Shown: positions 34,645 to 47,373 of the stretch, in pieces
How the letters are laid out: the number at the start of each line of letters is the position of its first letter
How positions within the stretch are numbered: position 1 is the first letter of the stretch
NCBI GenBank assembly: GCA_900660155.1
Contig: CABFPE010000705.1
Coordinates: forward strand, 220,665 to 284,664
Direction of reading: 5' to 3'
DNA: 64,000 bases
Origin: Hofstenia miamia
Lineage: Eukaryota; Xenacoelomorpha; Acoela; Hofsteniidae
Notes under the pieces: model-generated
Databases searched by the model: none
Told to the model about the DNA's origin: nothing
The model's input: the letters and a program-made list of their open reading frames with translations, nothing else
Program-made: the position numbers and the translations under genes

Positions 34645-36670
34645 TTGCCAGGAATGTTGAGATAAATTAAGTTGCATTAAATACTGTATTACAAATATCT
34701 AAACAAGATTTTCTATAATAATATAAATAATAACTAATGAAACTATGTAGAGTTCTTACAAATAATCAACTAAAATACCAAGACACAATATCAAACTTTT
34801 ATCAGGAATGTTGATGAAGAACTTAATAAAATCCCTCATTTTAGTTTGAGAAGTTATCAAAAGTAGAATTCTGTATTAGTGGAAAAGTTACTTAGGATAA
34901 ATTAAAAGTTTACATTTAATTTTATAAGAAGGCAGATTAACCTGAATTTCATAAGGCTATCTTTTTGCTAGTGTAACATATTCACTTCTGGGTGCTTAAG
35001 TTGCAGCACACAAACGTGATTCATTTGAATTTAAATTTAAAACAAAACCTAACTTGGATAATTTCTATGTCACAACCAGAATTGATGTTCAAATTTCTGT
35101 CAGGACAGAACTAAGTTCAGATTTTACTTGAAATTTCACCTAAATGATTTCAGATTAGTTTCATTTGTTACAAATGTAGAATTTTAAAAACATAAAAATG
35201 TTATAATAATAAAAGAAAAAACACAATGTAATTAATTTGATTATAAACTATTAACTATCAATGTGCATGTAAAGTAACTCAAAGATATATAATTCAAAAT
35301 TCAATTTGACTAAGGTTTAATATAAATGGAATTAACTACAAACCCTAAAAGAATTATTGAACAAGTTCCTGAAATTTAATAGTAATATTGTGAAAATCTG
35401 CAAAGATGTAAAATAGTAACTAATCAAATATTTTGATATATCAAATTCACAAAGGCAGATAATTCAACTTTTTTTTCTTTGTTTTCTGATCCATTTTTTT
35501 TGGTGTGCCATAGTTGCCACTTTTTGCTTTTTTATGAAGCACACTGATTATATTCATTGAAATTTAAATTGAGGCAGAAAATTCACACTGATAAATTACC
35601 ATTTTCCCAAATCTCTAATAAAAATCTAATAATAAATTTATATCAAATTCACAATTACAAACAGTAGTTTGAATTAAATATTAAATTGATAAAGATAGTA
35701 AATTGATTAATTTATAGAGATGACATCTCACTGCAAGAAGAATCTTAACTGCATGAAAAGTTGAAAATAAATTGCTTTAGCTAAATTAGTTATGAAATTA
35801 GAACAAATTCTCGTTTGTATCAAATTTTGTGCTTAATATTGATATAGTTCATGATAAACAACCTAAAAATGCAATTTCATCATCTGATAACAAATTTGTA
35901 ATTCAATTATTCCTGTAATATAATTAATAAATACTTATTTAAATATATTAATCATTGATGTAGTAAGTAAGAAGAATCTCTAATAGTTCTTATGTTCACC
36001 TCACATTCAATTCACATAGATGACACTAAAATACAAATGCTATTAGTATGACAATGTTAAATCTACTTAGAGATAGAAAATCAATAGATATCCAAGTGTC
36101 ATCATAAAGTAGCATACCTGCATTCTCAAAGTTGTAATGCAAATTTGAGCAGGCATCTATATATCCAAATTTTATCAATATTTAGGTACCTTTTGCTAAG
36201 CATCCTTGAAGTAATATTAAGCTAACATGAATTCTCAGCATCATCAAAATATTGCTAATTTCAAAAATTGTGAAGCATCAACTAGAATTGTCCTGGAACA
36301 TTTCCAATTAAAAATGCAAAAACCTCAAGACTGCTTTGTTCTTGTAAGTGCTGCATTATAAATAATTTTTGCTGAAAAATCTATGTTGCTTTGGTTTTAT
36401 TTCTAAAGACAATATTGAATGTTTCTTAGATGTAGTCATAAAAGTACATAACTCTGATAATAAAGAAAGAGTTTATTGTGACTCAGATATAATGATAAAT
36501 GTATACAGTAAAGCATTCATATGTATGTATATCATTAATATTCATTTTTAAGATTTATTTCATATTTATTATGCCAAATCTTTGTTCTCAATTGCTACTA
36601 TTATATTAATGTTCTTAGAAAATTCAAGTTTAATTTATTTTTTAAGAAATGTCTCTTTATTTCTTTGTAG
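34645..36670. other. AT-rich intergenic stretch, nothing recognised
   Basis: There is no supported gene, RNA or repeat. A 60-codon open frame at 36369-36551 has no features that would make it a gene. The end of this stretch is upstream sequence of the importin gene. Confidence 0.5.
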
Positions 36671-36813
36671 GAAAAATTGTTAATAAACATTTCCTGTTAA
36701 GGTTACTACGGTTTGTGGACCAAATAGTATTTGAAAGAATTCATCGATTGTCTGAAAGATTTTCTATCAAATTGCGTGAAGGTGTCGCGGATATATTATT
36801 AAAATAATTAAAT
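36671..36813 (+). promoter_or_regulatory. Possible 5' UTR of the importin gene behind a splice acceptor
   Basis: TTTCTTTGTAG at 36660-36670 is a good 3' splice-site sequence, and from there to the start codon the DNA is less AT-rich than its surroundings. Stops in frame upstream of the ATG (ATTATTAAAATAATTAA) rule out a longer N-terminus. If real, it would be a leader exon joined to an upstream exon or a trans-spliced leader. This is an inference from sequence alone. Confidence 0.3.
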
Positions 36814-36862
36814 ATGGATAGCCACACGTTATTGAATGTCCTCGAAAATACAGTTTCATTAG
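36814..36862 (+). CDS. KPNB1: Importin beta exon 1 (residues 1-16)
   Basis: It encodes [16 protein letters not shown], aligned with the first helix of importin beta. It ends one base into codon 17. The donor GTATCA opens an intron of only 40 nt. It is too short to find by ORF length; it is placed by homology and frame. Confidence 0.88.
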
Positions 36863-39800
36863 GTATCATTAATCGATGTAATAAATTTTCATTGTATTTT
36901 AGATCAAGATAAATTACAACAAGCTTTAAGGTTTCTTGAGGCTGCCTCGAATTCGCATTTCGTAAGTATGGAATTCCGTCCTCAGAAATTAATCTAGGTC
37001 ATATTACAGGTTGCCTTTTGTGAAGAATTAAGTAAGATTCTATCATCCTCAGAAGTTAGTGATATTGCAAGACGTGCTGCAGGGATACAACTTAAAAATC
37101 AGTTATTTTCCAATGATGCAGCTAATAAGGAAGCATATCACAAACGATGGCTAGCCATTGATGAAGCAATTAGAATATCAATTAAGGAAAAAGTTAGTTA
37201 TTGATAGCAACCTTGAATTTTTTGATATTTGATTAAAATTTGGTTTAGATAATATTGACTCTTGGCACAGAGAAATACCGGCCTTCTGCAGCTGCTCAAT
37301 GTATTGCCGCTATAGCTTGCGCAGAATTACCAGTTGGTCAATGGCCTAATGCTATTGACGTTCTTTGCGAAAAAGCCGTAAATGGTAGTACATCAGATTT
37401 GCTAAAGGAGGCCACGATTGAAGCAATTGGTTATATATGCCAAGACATGGATTCAGAGTTCTTGCAGTCTAAAACTAACGAAATTCTTACTGCCATTGTA
37501 ACAGGTGGAATGCGAAAAGAAGAGGAAAATGACTTTGTTAAATTCGCTGCAGTAACTGCACTTTTAAATTCACTAGAATTTACAAAAAATAATTTTGAAC
37601 GTGAGCCTGAAAGAAATTTTATTATGCAAGTTGTTTGTGAAACAACGCAACATCCACAAACAAAGGTTGAATTTGGTATATTGCATTTCCCTCAATGTTG
37701 TTTAGATAAAAGTTGTTGCTTTGCAGTGCTTGGTAAAAATTCTGACATTGTACTACAAATATATGGAACCTTACATGGGTCCTGCAATCTTTCCTGTAAG
37801 TTCTTAATAATTGGCTAAATTACTATTACTATATTTTTCAAATTTGAAACTTAGGTTCAAATCAACTCATCTTTTCCTTTGCAACTAGAAAGGATTTTAC
37901 AGGTTCAATGAAATTACTAAAAGACGATTTCCTAATTAGCATTTCATTAATCCTCAGATGCACTGAAAAAAGTTTCCTGATTTTGTGTTTTGTGGCTTGA
38001 GGTCCCAACATTTACTTAAGTTATTAACTCTCGCTTTTGTTTTTATTATTGACCTCAATTTTTTTAATTGAGAAATGATTTATTACTTAGAAACTGCTAA
38101 TTGGTGCAGTAGCTAACAATTTCTTGCAATTTACTTGGGAGTGTTTACCGCAATCAGATTCCTTACACTATAAGCATATAGCTTGCCAGCATCATATTCG
38201 CTTTTGGTAGAGAGGTTCATATTTGGTAATAATAATAATAAGAGTCAGAGCAAATTTATTGCGCAATATATGTATACAAGCATCTACAAACTAACACATT
38301 ACAAAAAATAAACATGAACAAATAACTACAAATTAATATGTACAATATATAATAATATAATCAATGTTTGAGTGAATGTTTGTGTAGGTGCTCAATGTTG
38401 GATGTATGTTTCGAATGCATGAAGTGTGTTACTGTCCAATAATGTATACTGTTATATTAGAAGAAATTGTTTCAATTTTTTTCTAAACTTTTCATAGTTT
38501 TTTTCTATTCGCGTTTCATAATCTAAATTATTCCACAATTTAATTGATATGTGATGAAAGCCATTATAATTTTATCTAAACACAAAAACTTTTGTGTTCG
38601 CTCATTTAATTTAATATAGTCATTAAGGAAAAAGAGAGATGTTTGTAGAGATTTGAATTTAAATAAGATAGATAGCATATGCAGATGAATTTGATAGAAT
38701 GGAGTTAATATTATATATTTATTACGATATACTGATGCTTCTCATGCTTTTCTGCAAAGTTTAGAGTTTTTATATCCCAATTAAATGTCTTTGATAGAAC
38801 CATACGATGTTTCGAATTTAGGTTAGTTAAAAGAAAGGAACAGACAAACAGAATGCATGTATTCGTTGTTTATGATATTTGCTTGATATTACATTGCGAA
38901 AGTGATAATGCCTGCAGTCATTTTTTGAATCTTATTCAGCAGAAATTTTCAAATGTTAATTCATTATCTATCTCTGACTGATTCACTTTGCTTTATTGAC
39001 TCATTTATCTTTAGTTCTATATTATTTATTAGATTTCTTTGTGCCTTCGGTGAAAAAACTATAAATTGAGTTTTTTCAATATTTAGTTTCAGTTGATTAT
39101 TAGTAAAATAATTGTTTAATTTTTCTATATCTGTTTGGAGGTTTTTTGTAGCATCAAAAGCATTTTTTGCGGTACTTATTAGCCATGTGTTGTCGGCATA
39201 TTGGTAAGTGTCGCTCTGTTTAACATGTTTTATTATATCATTTACAAAAATTGCAAATAAAATAGGGCCAAGTACAGTACCTTGGGGCACCCTACGGTCA
39301 GTCGTAACATAACTTGATTTTTTACTGTTTAATATTACACGTTGCTGTCTATTTTTTAAGAAATTCATGATTAAATTAATTGAGTTAACACCAAAATTAT
39401 AATTTATAAGCTTGTCTTGCAAGATATCGAAATTCATTGAATTGAATGCCTTACTTAAATCTAGTAATGCTACACAACTGCAGTTATTATGAGATATATT
39501 AGACTTAATTTGTTGCGTGATCGATAAAATTGCGTCTTGGGTGCTATGCCCAGCACGAAAACCAAATTGCTTATTCGATAGGATGTTTTCAGATTTTAGG
39601 AATGCGTTTATTTGAATATACAAGTTTTTCAAGGAGTTTGCTTAAAGGATGTTTAATACAAATGGGTCTATAATTTTTCGCGTTTAGGTTGTCATCATTT
39701 TTATATATAGGAGTTATGTCTGATTTTTTAGTAAGTCTGGAAATTCACAATAATATATTGATTAAATGCGACTAATAATTGTCCTCCAAAAATAAGGAAA

Positions 39801-42800
39801 AAAACGTTTAATAATAAAAAATGGGAGATTATAAGAAGCGGTTGATTTGTTGGTATCAAGATTTTTAACAATGTTTTCTAATTCATTGATTGTAGCAAGT
39901 CTAAAGGAAAATTGTTTTGATTGTTTGAGATTATCAGAATTTTGCTTTTTCTTATAAGATGGGAAATTGAAATTTCCAAGTTCTTTGAATGTTGAATTTA
40001 AATGATTTAGTATTTGAGTTTTGTCTGTAGCAGTAGTATTATTGATGTTTAATTCATGTATTTCGGATGAAAGACCTTTAGATTTTCCAAATAAATTTAT
40101 GGATGTATCGCCATTTTTCTCGAGTAGAATTTAATTGATTAAAGAATTTTAATATAATAATAATAATAATTCGTTTATTTCTCCACAGAGAAATAAGTCT
40201 ACCATAAAGAAGAAAATAAAAAGTTTCTAATATCTACTGATGAGTGTCGCTCCCGGGAAGACGTATCTGCAACACAGCCAAAGGGAAGAATAGATGTGAA
40301 ATGCGTCGCGTACAACTTCTCGGAAGCTATATATCCTTTCAACAATAACAGCTAACACGTAATCATAATTGTTAAAACAAGATCATCAAGATCTTGTTAT
40401 ACCAGGACTTTTGGAATGAACACTATGTGTTAAACCTTTTATTAAGGTTATCAACACTTTGTGTTGTGTGGGTTTAGTGTTGAATAACTATAGGTTTCTT
40501 GTTACTTGAATTTTACACTGCTTAGGTATCATACTGACTAGAAAAAATCATGCCTATACTTATTTGACTTTATTTTAACGAAACCAGCAGAATTTCTTTT
40601 CCGAATAAACGAACATTCTATCTTTATGTGGTCGAAATTCTAGTGGAATCTTTCTTCGCGTAGATCTTATTGTTCCACGAAGTTTCATGCAGTTAAATAG
40701 AAAAGGTTATACACGGTCACTCCATTCCCAGAATTCTTCAACTAAGAAGTTAACCACAACATCCTCACCAAGAGGCAATGATCGCGATGAATCTGCACCA
40801 CAATATATTTTAAGTGATCAACAATTTCCATTACTAGCATCTGCAAGTTTCCAGAATTGTATGTCGTGTACTGGTTTAGAGGAGATGTATTGAATGTAAC
40901 GACAATTACCTCTATATGGAAACAGTCAATGGTAACGTGTAGACTGGGATTATAACAAAGCTTTGAATTATTTACTATACCGTCAACGTTGAAGCAAATC
41001 ACAGCTAATTTATCATGCTACCGACGACTAGTTCTTTGTTGGTTATTGATGATTTTCAGGAAATCTTGTAATACCAATTGTATTCTAATTGCCTGACGAG
41101 AATGTCTTACTCCATAATTTTTCAATGCTTCTAGACACCACGAACTATTAGTATAAGCAGAGCAATTGTTTCAACAAGGTTTGTCATCCAATGTTGCATT
41201 AAAAGCTGAACCGACCCCATCAATACTCGAAGCTGCATTTGAAGAAATACCAGTTGATTCGCGAAGGTAGCTGTTCATGAATAAAAGGAGATTCGGTATT
41301 CAAGCGCTTTCAAGCAGTGCTAATCAATGTGGTAAGACACATCCGTTTTTGGGTTTATATTTTCATATGATGAAATCAAATCAATATCATCTCTACTGAT
41401 TTTTGTCAAATTCTGCTTCCTCGTCGGATCTCTGAAGTAGATTCATAAGTTTGAACTGTCATCATCAGACGGATAAATGTTCATAAGTTCAAACGCAGTG
41501 TTTTTTGCTGCGTGGCTTGGGCTTGATTGTGTCATTTAACTGTTATTAAATCAAAGAACATGTATTAGTAAAATGAAAATATATTGGTTTAAATACACGA
41601 CGACATCTTCAAATCCCAAAAGCTCTAAACAAAATAACGTGTTGGAACTGAACAAGAAACTACAATTTCAAACATATCAAACAATAAAATACATATTCTC
41701 ACCAAACCCCAGCTTTATAAAGTATATAGATTAATAGATACATCAAATTAAGCCTCCTCTGCGTTCTCAAAGACACAAGAGTTTGAGAGTTAATTGAATA
41801 CAAACTATAATATTGAAATAAACACTGTTTAGAATTTTTATAGTTAACAAGGATATGAAAACGTGTTTAAATAATTATATTTAATGTGATATGAACTATA
41901 GCAATTAATTTTCAACATATGCTTGTCAACTATCAATTTTCGTTGCCCACTGTTATTTCTTTTTAGTTGAAAAAAAATTTAGCTTTCTTTAGATAACACT
42001 TGAAGCAATGAAGAGCAGTCATGATGAAGTTGTTCTACAAGGGATTGAATTTTGGTCATCTGTTTGCGATGAAGAAGTTGATTTAGCTTTGGAAGCACAG
42101 GAAGCAGCCGAACAGGGTATTGCACCAACAAACGTGAGCAAACATTATGCGAAAGGTGCTCTACCATATATTGCTCCTCTTCTGTTGTTTTCTCTTACTA
42201 AAACGGTATAATTCTCTAATGTTTTAGACTTATTTTGAAATATTCGGTAATGTACGTCTATATTCAATATAATGAAATTTTAACCAATCCATGGTTTTGT
42301 ACATTAAATACTTTTTATTAATTATTCAATGACGCTTGTATTTATTTGGCAATCCGTTATTCTTAAATTTAATAATGCCTTGGTAATACGCTATCAACCA
42401 TCTTTTGTATGCTTACATGATGATCAAACGACGGTCTTATGATATCTGATTAATATCTTCATCTGACAAACTTTAATGCATTCATTTAGCCAAATGGTTT
42501 AATCATAATTTTTGTAATATAATTTAATTAATACATTTATCTGGCAATAGAGTTTAGAAATTATTTGTTAGGCTTAAATGATGATCGCACGACGGTCTTA
42601 TGATCTCTGATTAATGTCTTCATCTGACAAAATTTAATGAATACATTTATTGGGCAATAGGGTTTAGAAATTATTTTTTAGGTTTAAATGATGATCGAAC
42701 GACGGTCTTATGATCTCTGATTAATGTCTTCATCTGACAAAATTTAATGAATACATTTATTGGGCAGTAGGGTTTAAAAATTATTTTTAGGTTTAAATGA

Positions 42801-45800
42801 TGATCGAACGACGGTCTTATGATCTCTGATTAATGTCTTCATCTGACAAAATTTAATGAATACATTTATTGGGCAGTAGGGTTTAAAAATTATTTTTAGG
42901 TTTAAATGATGATCGAACGACGGTCTTATGATCTCTGATTAATGTCTTCATCTGACAAAATTTAATGAATACATTTATTGGGCAGTAGGGTTTAAAAATT
43001 ATTTTTAGGTTTAAATGATGATCGAACGACGGTCTTATGATCTCTGATTAATGTCTTCATCTGACAAAATTTAATGAATACATTTATTGGGCAGTAGGGT
43101 TTAAAAATTATTTTTAGGTTTAAATGATGATCGAACGACGGTCTTATGATCTCTGATTAATGTCTTCATCTGACAAAATTTAATGAATACATTTATTGGG
43201 CAGTAGGGTTTAAAAATTATTTTTAGGTTTAAATGATGATCGAACGACGGTCTTATGATCTCTGATTAATGTCTTCATCTGACAAAATTTAATGAATACA
43301 TTTATTGGGCAGTAGGGTTTAAAAATTATTTTTAGGTTTAAATGATGATCGAACGACGGTCTTATGATCTCTGATTAATGTCTTCATCTGACAAAATTTA
43401 ATGAATACATTTATTGGGCAGTAGGGTTTAAAAATTATTTTTAGGTTTAAATGATGATCGAACGACGGTCTTATGATCTCTGATTAATGTCTTCATCTGA
43501 CAAAATTTAATGAATACATTTATTGGGCAGTAGGGTTTAAAAATTATTTTTAGGTTTAAATGATGATCGAACGACGGTCTTATGATCTCTGATTAATGTC
43601 TTCATCTGACAAAATTTAATGAATACATTTATTGGGCAGTAGGGTTTAAAAATTATTTTTAGGTTTAAATGATGATCGAACGACGGTCTTATGATCTCTG
43701 ATTAATGTCTTCATCTGACAAAATTTAATGAATACATTTATTGGGCAGTAGGGTTTAGAAATTATTTTTAGGTTTAAATGATGATCGAACGACGGTCTTA
43801 TGATCTCTGATTAATGTCTTCATCTGACAAAATTTAATGAATACATTTATTGGGCAGTAGGGTTTAGAAAATATTTTTTAGGTTTAAATGATGATCGAAC
43901 GACGGTCTTATGATCTCTGATTAATGTCTTCATCTGACAAAATTTAAGAATACATTTATTGGGCAATAGGGTTTAGAAATTATTTTTAGGTTTAAAAGAT
44001 GATCGAACGACGGTCTTATGATCTCTGATTAATGTCTTCATCTGAAAAAATTTAATTAATACATTTATTGGGCAGTAGTGTTTAGAAATTATTTTTTAGG
44101 TTTAAATGATGATCGAACGACGGTCTTATGATCTCTGATTAATGTCTTCATCTGACAAAATTTAATGAATACATTTATTGGGCTGTAGGGTTTAGAAATT
44201 ATTTTTTAGGTTTAAATGATGATCGAACGACGGTCGTATGATCTCTGATTAATGTCTTAATCTGACAAAATTTAATTAATACATTTATTAGGCAATAGGG
44301 TATAGAAATTATTTTTTAGGTTTAAATGATGATCGAACGACGGTCTTATGATTTCTGATTAATGTCTTCATCTGAAAAAATTTAATTAATACATTTATTG
44401 GGCAGTAGTGTTTAGAAATTATTTTTTAGGTTTAAATGATGATCGAACGACGGTCTTATGATCTCTGATTAATGTCTTAATCTCACAAAATTTAATTAAT
44501 ACATTTATTGGGCAATAGGGTTTAGAAATTATTTTTTAGCCTTAAATGATGATTTAATTATGATGATTTAATTTTGCAATATGTTTTAAACATTTTTTAT
44601 TCTTAAATGATCGAACAACGGTCTTATCTCCGAATAATGCGTTTGGGTTACGAATTTTATTTTATAATGCCTTCATTTGGCAATATGGTTTAAGCAATTT
44701 TGTTGTGATGGAATGATGATCGAATGCGGCCCTTATGTATTTCTTAAATATTGAATTCATGCTTCGTTGAATGGTAAATTCTAACTGGGTGATCTTTTAG
44801 AATCAGTTTTACATTTGCAGTACAGTGTACCCTCGGTTATCTGCCATTCTTTGGACATGACCAAATTTTGGCGCTAAACGATATAAAAACAATAATTTCA
44901 TCGTGAAAATAAATTATTTATAATTTAAAATCCTAAAAATACATTATTTTATTAATATTTATTTTATTATTTTCCAATAAATTATTTTTTACAAATCCTT
45001 GGTCGCTAAGGATCGTTTGTGGACATTGGCGGATGATCGAGGGCGGTTTGCTACGCGCGGGAAACTAAAATTTTTGGCAGGGCGGCGGTAGAACGGGTGG
45101 CGTTATTTCTGCTCTCAAGACGCACGGGACACGAAAAAAATTTGCGGATAACCGAGGGTACTCTGTATCTAACATTTAAATATTTGATTTAATATTTAGA
45201 TGTAATTTAGGAAGATTCTGACGACGATGACGATTGGAATCCCAGCAAAGCCGCTAGTGTTTGCTTAATGCTTTTAAGTAGCACATGCGAGAATGATATT
45301 TTACCACATATACTACCATTTGTTGAGCAAAATCTAATGTCTACTGACTGGAAATTCAGAGATGCTGCCATTATGGCATTTGGATCCTGCTTGGAAGGAC
45401 CCGACATGGAAACTCTACGTAATTTAGCAGAAAAAATTATGAATCCACATTTAATTAATTTAATAAAGGATCATTCACCTGTTGTTCAGGACACAGCAGC
45501 ATGGGCTGTAGGTAGAGTTTGTGAAATTGTTCCGGAAATAGCTATTAGCAGTGTTAACTATTTGGTCCATGTTCTACTGGAGGGACTTTCCGCGGAACCG
45601 CGTGTTGCTGCAAATATTTGTTGGGCTTTTAATAGCTTAGCCGAAGCCTCATATGAAAATGCGTTTGCCAGTGATAAAGAACCAGAAACAACATGTTTAT
45701 CTCCATACTTTGAGAAAATTGTCGAAAAATTAATTCAAACTACCGATAGGTACGAGCATATGGCTAATTGATTTTAATGGTAGCTAGGGTTAAATTGCAA

Positions 45801-47335
45801 ATAGAATAGAATATTACATTTTGGCAATTATTACTTTAAAAGCCAATATTTTACTATTTCCCCTTGCTAAAAATTATATATTTTAAGAAATGTATCTACT
45901 TCATTTTTTAGGGAGGACTGTTCACAAAACAATTTGCGAAGCGCTGCCTATGAAGCATTAATGGAGCTTATAAAAAACAGTCCAAAAGATTGCTATCCTT
46001 GTGTACAAAAAACTACTATAACCATGATGGAAAGAACTCAACAAATGTTCATTGTAGAAAATGATACATCAGCCAATAGGAATCACATCGCTGATATGCA
46101 AAGTTTACTTTGCGCAACGCTGCAGGTAATTTTTAGAATTAGTTTTATCTTAATCCTTTTCTTTTGCCATGAAAATATGCAATTTAAAGAAAACTGACTA
46201 AAAATTTTGTTAAATGACTTCATATGGAATTATTACTCCTTAACAACACTACTATTCAATGGTCACAAAAAGATAAGAATATAGAAACATTAGTACTATT
46301 GTGGTAAAGTACACAAATATATATATATAGGGTGACACAGCTAAAGGTTAAAATTTAAAATGTAAGACAAATGCAATCAATGTAAAAAAAGTCCAGAATC
46401 AATATTTTATTGTACAGAACAACAAATGGCATTAAGGAAATCGCAAATTATATGCTTCAATATGTTTTCCTTCAACTTGTACAAGGTGTAGAAGTCGTTG
46501 CTGTCCACAGAAGGTTAGTTTGTGCCCAGTACCTATGATTGTGCCGATTAACATTCCCATCGAGATGAAACTGTGCTTCATCAGAGAACACCAGATTTTT
46601 ACCATGGACTGGGTCCTGAAGCCTCATCAACTCGTCACGGGCAAATGCCAGACGATTGGCATAGTCTTCCTCACTTAAGGCTTGCAGTATGTGGATTTTA
46701 TACGGATGCCACTTATCTGTATTTAAGCATCTACGAAAAGATTCACGACTGATGTGCAATGATAACGCAGCTCGTCGAGTAGAGGAGTGAGGAAACTCAG
46801 CAAAATGCTGCTGAACGTTTTTCGTCATTTCACTTGACGTTGCTGTTGAAACCCTCTGCCTGGTGGAGTCCAGCACATTTCCTGTGTTCATTAATTTCTG
46901 GTGCCATTTCTTGATGGTTGCTGCACTGGGAGTTTCAGCATGTTTGCCATAAACACTTCGGAATTTACGTTGTACTGCAGTTACATTTTCCATGCATTCT
47001 AGCCAAGCAGCGCATTTGGCCCTTTGTTCAACAGAGTAAGACATTCTAAAAAGAAAAAAGGCAATTAGTATGTACCAAACTAAATGAGTACTGCTCTTAT
47101 AAGAATTATGAAGGTCACATTCAATTGGTTGAAAGTTAATACCCAATAACTCATATACATAATTAAATCAAAAGTTTTAATGCTACCCTACTCAATAAAA
47201 TGTTATTAAATATTCAAATCTTAACTTTTAGCTGTGTCACCCCGATTTTCAGTTCGGCCAGTTAATGTAAAAAAGTTGTATTTCTATGCCCTCAGTTCGG
47301 CCAGTTAATGTAAAAAAGTTGTATTTCTATGCCCN

Positions 47336-47373
<38 letters not shown>

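Noticed and set aside
37666-37818. Continuation of importin exon 4 into [12 protein letters not shown]...
   Set aside because: The frame stays open through a 40-nt intron by chance. Removing GTTGAA...TTTAG restores the conserved [13 protein letters not shown] wording in the family frame.
42405-44590. CRISPR-like array
   Set aside because: The 109-bp units are contiguous with no variable spacers, lie in an intron of a eukaryotic gene and have no cas genes. It is a satellite.
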